Origin: Duganella zoogloeoides
GTDB lineage: Bacteria; Pseudomonadota; Gammaproteobacteria; Burkholderiales; Burkholderiaceae_D
Direction: 5' to 3'
Assembly: GCF_034479515.1 (NCBI RefSeq)
Contig: NZ_CP140152.1
Span: 310,001 to 374,000 of the forward strand
Length of the DNA: 64,000 nucleotides
Of the stretch, positions 61,163 to 64,000 are shown piece by piece. The notes under the pieces are model-generated. The model saw nothing but the letters and a program-made list of their open reading frames with translations, did not search any database and had not been told where the DNA came from. The position numbers and the translations under genes were made by a program. Within the stretch, counting starts at the first letter, position 1. Every line of letters begins with the position of its first letter.

Positions 61163-62381
61163 ATCCCTGCGCCGCCGCATCGTCGTCGCCTACCTGCTGT
61201 TTGCCGCCGTCGCCAGCCTGTTCTTTGCCATCATCGCTGCCGTGGCGGTCGAGGGCATCGAGGTCAAGCTGGTCGATGAGCGCCTCGAGGAAGTGGCGGC
61301 CTGGGCCTCGCCGCGCCAGGCAGGCGGCTTGCCGGTGGAAATGCCGGCTGGTCTCAGTTTCTTCCATGATGCCGAGATTCCCCAGTCGCTGCGCGGCTTG
61401 CCGCAGGGCGCCAATGAAATCACGGTCGATGGCGTCGACCTGCACGTGCTGGCCGGGCGCGATCCGTCCGGCGACTACGTGGTGGTGGACCACGCCAGTG
61501 CGTATGAAAAAATCGAGCTGGTCGTGTACAGCATGTTTGCCGTCGGCTTTGCCGGTTTCCTGGTCTCGTCGCTGATGTTCGGGGCGTTTATCGGCAACAG
61601 CGTGGTGCGTCCCATCATGGACCTGGCCACGGCCGTGCAGGCGCGCCGCACCGACCTGCCGCAGCAGGACAGTCCCGACGAACTGGGCATCCTGGCCCGC
61701 GCCTTTGCCGCGCGCACCACCGAGCTGACCGAGGTGCTCGACCGCGAGCGCTTCTTTACCGGCGACGTCAGCCACGAATTGCGCACGCCACTCACCGTCA
61801 TCAGCGGCGCGGCCGAGGTGATCATGGCGCAGGCGCCGGGCAACCCGGCGATCCAGGCCGCCTCCGAGCGCATTTACCGCGCCGCGCGCGACGCGTCCGA
61901 TTCGGTCACGGTGCTGCTGCGCCTGGCCCGTTCGCCCGAGCAGCTGGAAACAACACCGGTGTCGATGGCCGCGCTCGCTGCCGAGGAGTGCGCGCGCAGC
62001 CAGCCGCTGGTGGGTGCCAAACCATTGAGCTTGCGGTATGCGGGTGGCGCCGATTTCACGGTGACCGCACCGCGCGAACTGATGATCGCCGCCGTCGGCA
62101 ACCTGGTGCGCAACGCCTGCCTGTATACATTGGAGGGCGAAGTGCTGGTGGTACTGCAGGATCGCTCGCTGTTCGTCGAAGACACTGGCCCCGGCCTGCC
62201 GCCGGCTGCCCGCGCCCGCGTGCAACACGAGGCGGCGCCGGTTGGCGCCAGCGGCTCGTCCGGCACCGGCCTCGGCTTGGGGCTGGTACAGCGCATCTGC
62301 GCCTACCTGGGCGCCAGCCTGCATTACAGCGAGAGGGCAGGGGGCGGCAGCGTGTTCGAGATTCGTTTTCCACGCATATAA
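61149..62381 (+). CDS. Sensor histidine kinase, PmrB-like position
   Basis: A 410-residue inner-membrane kinase. Helices at about 13-37 and 133-157 flank a periplasmic domain of about 95 residues; HAMP; HisKA with H209 in TGDVSHELRTPLTV; HATPase with EDTGPGLPP and SGTGLGLGLV. Start at ATG 61149, overlapping the regulator by 14 bases. The sensor part has no recognised metal or peptide motif. Confidence 0.9.
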   Translation: MPQFKSLRRRIVVAYLLFAAVASLFFAIIAAVAVEGIEVKLVDERLEEVAAWASPRQAGGLPVEMPAGLSFFHDAEIPQSLRGLPQGANEITVDGVDLHVLAGRDPSGDYVVVDHASAYEKIELVVYSMFAVGFAGFLVSSLMFGAFIGNSVVRPIMDLATAVQARRTDLPQQDSPDELGILARAFAARTTELTEVLDRERFFTGDVSHELRTPLTVISGAAEVIMAQAPGNPAIQAASERIYRAARDASDSVTVLLRLARSPEQLETTPVSMAALAAEECARSQPLVGAKPLSLRYAGGADFTVTAPRELMIAAVGNLVRNACLYTLEGEVLVVLQDRSLFVEDTGPGLPPAARARVQHEAAPVGASGSSGTGLGLGLVQRICAYLGASLHYSERAGGGSVFEIRFPRI

Positions 62382-62387
62382 AATTGG

Positions 62388-62404
62388 TTTAACGCAATCT
62401 TAAC
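62388..62404 (+). promoter_or_regulatory. PmrA-type box upstream of eptA
   Basis: TTTAAC-N5-CTTAAC, a direct repeat with the five-base spacer and TTAA core of PmrA boxes (YTTAAK-N5-YTTAAK), ending 64 bases before the eptA start. It is well placed for control by the regulator encoded upstream. Confidence 0.65.
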
Positions 62405-62468
62405 GCCGCCATGACGGCGAATTGACCCCCGGGTTTGTAAGGTAGAGGCTAGACTTTTGGAGCCTCGC

Positions 62469-64000
62469 GTGAACGTTCACAACCTGACCTTGCAGTTGCC
62501 GCTGGCACTGCGCACCTCCATCCTGCCGCGGCTGCGCAAGCTGACCTTGCATCCGATGCAACTAACGCTGGCCGCTTCGGTGTTCCTGGTACTGGCTTAC
62601 AACTTCAGCTTCTGGAAAACTTTCGTGGTTGCCACCGGGGGCTTGCACGCTTCCAATATTCCGCTGTACCTGGGCGCATTCGCCATGCTGGCGCTGGTGT
62701 TCAACGCGTTTTTGAGCCTGGTCGGTTTCCGCTACCTGCTCAAACCGGTGCTGATCGTGCTGTTTTTCGTCACAGCCGGCGCCAGCTATTTCATGAACCG
62801 CTACGGCATCGCCATCGATGCCGCCATGGTCCAGAACGTGATGGAGACCGACCCGCACGAAGCCGAGGAGCTGCTGAGCTGGGATTTGTTGTTCACCTTG
62901 AGCCTGCTGGGCGTGTTGCCGTCGCTGTTCGTGTACCACGTCAAGCTGCGTTATCCGTCGTTGACCCGGAGCGTGGTGACCAATGCCATCGTGGTCCTGC
63001 TGTCCGTGTGTGCAGCCGGCATTTTGATGATGACCTTTTTCAAGACCCTGGCGCCGGCCGTGCGCGAGTACCGCGAAATGCGCTTCCTGCTCACGCCCAC
63101 CAATGTCATCCAGGCAACCAACAGCTATTTTAAGCATCACTATGCCAAGCCGCTGGTGGTCGAACCGATGGGCCGCGACGCCATGAAGGGCAAGCTGTGG
63201 TCGCAGCCCCCCGATCATCCGATGGCGGGCGTGCAGGCGCCGCGCCGCACGGTGACCATCATGGTGGTGGGAGAGACTGCGCGCGCCATGAATTTCTCGC
63301 TCAACGGTTACAGCCGCGACACCAACCCGCTGCTGTCGCACCAGGCCGGCCTGATCAATTTCAAGAATGTGTATTCGTGCGGTACGGCCACGGCGATTTC
63401 CGTGCCTTGCTTGTTCTCGGGCATGACGCGGGAAAAATATTCGGAAGACAAGGCCAAGTCCCAGGAGGGGCTGCTGGACGTGATCAGCCACGCCGGTATC
63501 GACGTGTTGTGGCGCGATAACAATTCCGGCTGCAAGGGTGCGTGCGACCGCGTCACCTACGAAGACATGTCGGAGGTCAAGGCCGGCGATCCGTTCTGCG
63601 GCAAGGACGAGTGCTACGACGAGCGCATGCTGCAAGGCTTGCCCGACATTATCCGCAATACCAGGCGCGACCTGGTGATCGTGCTGCACCAGAAGGGTAG
63701 CCACGGCCCGGCCTACTGGAAGCGCTATCCGCCGGCGTTCCAGCGCTTTGGCCCCGTGTGCAGCAGCAATGAGCTGGAAAAATGCTCGCGCGAGTCGATC
63801 GTCGCGGCGTACGACAACACCATCCTGTACACCGACTATTTCCTCAGCAAGACCATCGACATGCTGCGCGCTGCCGGCGCCGAGAGCAACGTCGATACCG
63901 CGATGATGTATTTCTCCGACCATGGCGAATCGCTGGGCGAGAAAAATATGTACCTGCACGGCGCGCCGTACATCATTTCGCCCGAGGAGCAGCGCCATGT
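62469..64000 (+). CDS. eptA: Lipid A phosphoethanolamine transferase, 5' part
   Basis: Runs off the right edge with 510 codons present. The GTG start is chosen because GGAG precedes it by seven bases. Five N-terminal helices (about 33-200) lead to a periplasmic sulfatase-like domain with VGETARAMNFSLNGYSRD, the nucleophile Thr308 in CGTATAISVPC (paired Cys304/Cys314), and DHGESLGEKNMYLHG near the end. It transfers phosphoethanolamine from PE to lipid A, lowering polymyxin binding. Preceded by a PmrA-type box. Confidence 0.93.
   Translation, partial: MNVHNLTLQLPLALRTSILPRLRKLTLHPMQLTLAASVFLVLAYNFSFWKTFVVATGGLHASNIPLYLGAFAMLALVFNAFLSLVGFRYLLKPVLIVLFFVTAGASYFMNRYGIAIDAAMVQNVMETDPHEAEELLSWDLLFTLSLLGVLPSLFVYHVKLRYPSLTRSVVTNAIVVLLSVCAAGILMMTFFKTLAPAVREYREMRFLLTPTNVIQATNSYFKHHYAKPLVVEPMGRDAMKGKLWSQPPDHPMAGVQAPRRTVTIMVVGETARAMNFSLNGYSRDTNPLLSHQAGLINFKNVYSCGTATAISVPCLFSGMTREKYSEDKAKSQEGLLDVISHAGIDVLWRDNNSGCKGACDRVTYEDMSEVKAGDPFCGKDECYDERMLQGLPDIIRNTRRDLVIVLHQKGSHGPAYWKRYPPAFQRFGPVCSSNELEKCSRESIVAAYDNTILYTDYFLSKTIDMLRAAGAESNVDTAMMYFSDHGESLGEKNMYLHGAPYIISPEEQRH

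Overview
The window is a GC-rich, gene-dense stretch of bacterial chromosome. It most likely comes from a betaproteobacterium of the Burkholderiales, family Oxalobacteraceae (Massilia / Duganella / Janthinobacterium type). This is inferred from the rpe-gph-trpE-trpG-trpD-trpC order, the apaG and mltA neighbourhood, a PEP-CTERM protein, several TonB-dependent receptors and many two-component systems. No sequence search was run, so family names rest on motifs I can read.

Layout. 1-3829: end of a GDP-D-rhamnose / deoxyhexose polysaccharide cluster (gmd, rmd, two GT4 glycosyltransferases). 4041-11935: a signalling block with an OmpR-type regulator and kinase, an alpha-oxoamine synthase that resembles ketone-autoinducer synthases, then on the other strand a giant MHYT hybrid kinase coupled to an HD-GYP response regulator. 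12070-16032: small secreted or membrane proteins, a BNR_4 protein (possible polysaccharide lyase) and a PEP-CTERM protein. 16134-19635: a decayed accessory island with a broken Fic gene, an IS66 remnant with one terminal repeat still visible, an intact PadR regulator and serine hydrolase, and a truncated HAAS/DUF1700 gene that ends at a perfect 22-bp palindrome. 19636-26458: an acyl-CoA ligase/GNAT fusion, fasciclin protein, KfrA-like protein and a qseBC-ygiW-like set with a QseB/PmrA-type box. 26723-36783: a TonB-dependent receptor, a terminator, then a Fur box followed by sigma factor, FecR, STN-type TonB-dependent receptor and M16 peptidase with overlapping or closely spaced genes. 36885-41609: mixed housekeeping genes and tRNA-Phe. 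41687-48853: a Ubi-type monooxygenase, dsbC, a molybdenum hydroxylase with its MocA-like partner and an M61 peptidase. 49045-51396: a second Fur-box operon (DUF3649, PepSY, DUF3325). 51445-57147: the trpCDGE / gph / rpe strand, with a previously unmarked trp leader peptide and attenuator. 57330-62381: apaG, mltA, stress protein, enoyl-CoA hydratase and a PmrAB-like pair. 62388-64000: a PmrA-type box and a truncated eptA.

How the genes work together. Two separate iron-responsive units are visible. The most interesting one pairs a signalling TonB-dependent receptor with a periplasmic-type M16 protease, the logic known from ferredoxin piracy (Fus) and from E. coli YddB-PqqL. The tryptophan genes appear to be read from the rpe-gph side and controlled by a 28-residue leader with four Trp codons. 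Three OmpR-type regulators each have a nearby direct-repeat element of the TTAA type in the region they or their targets would control.

The left-hand gene (gmd) and the right-hand gene (eptA) are cut by the window edges.
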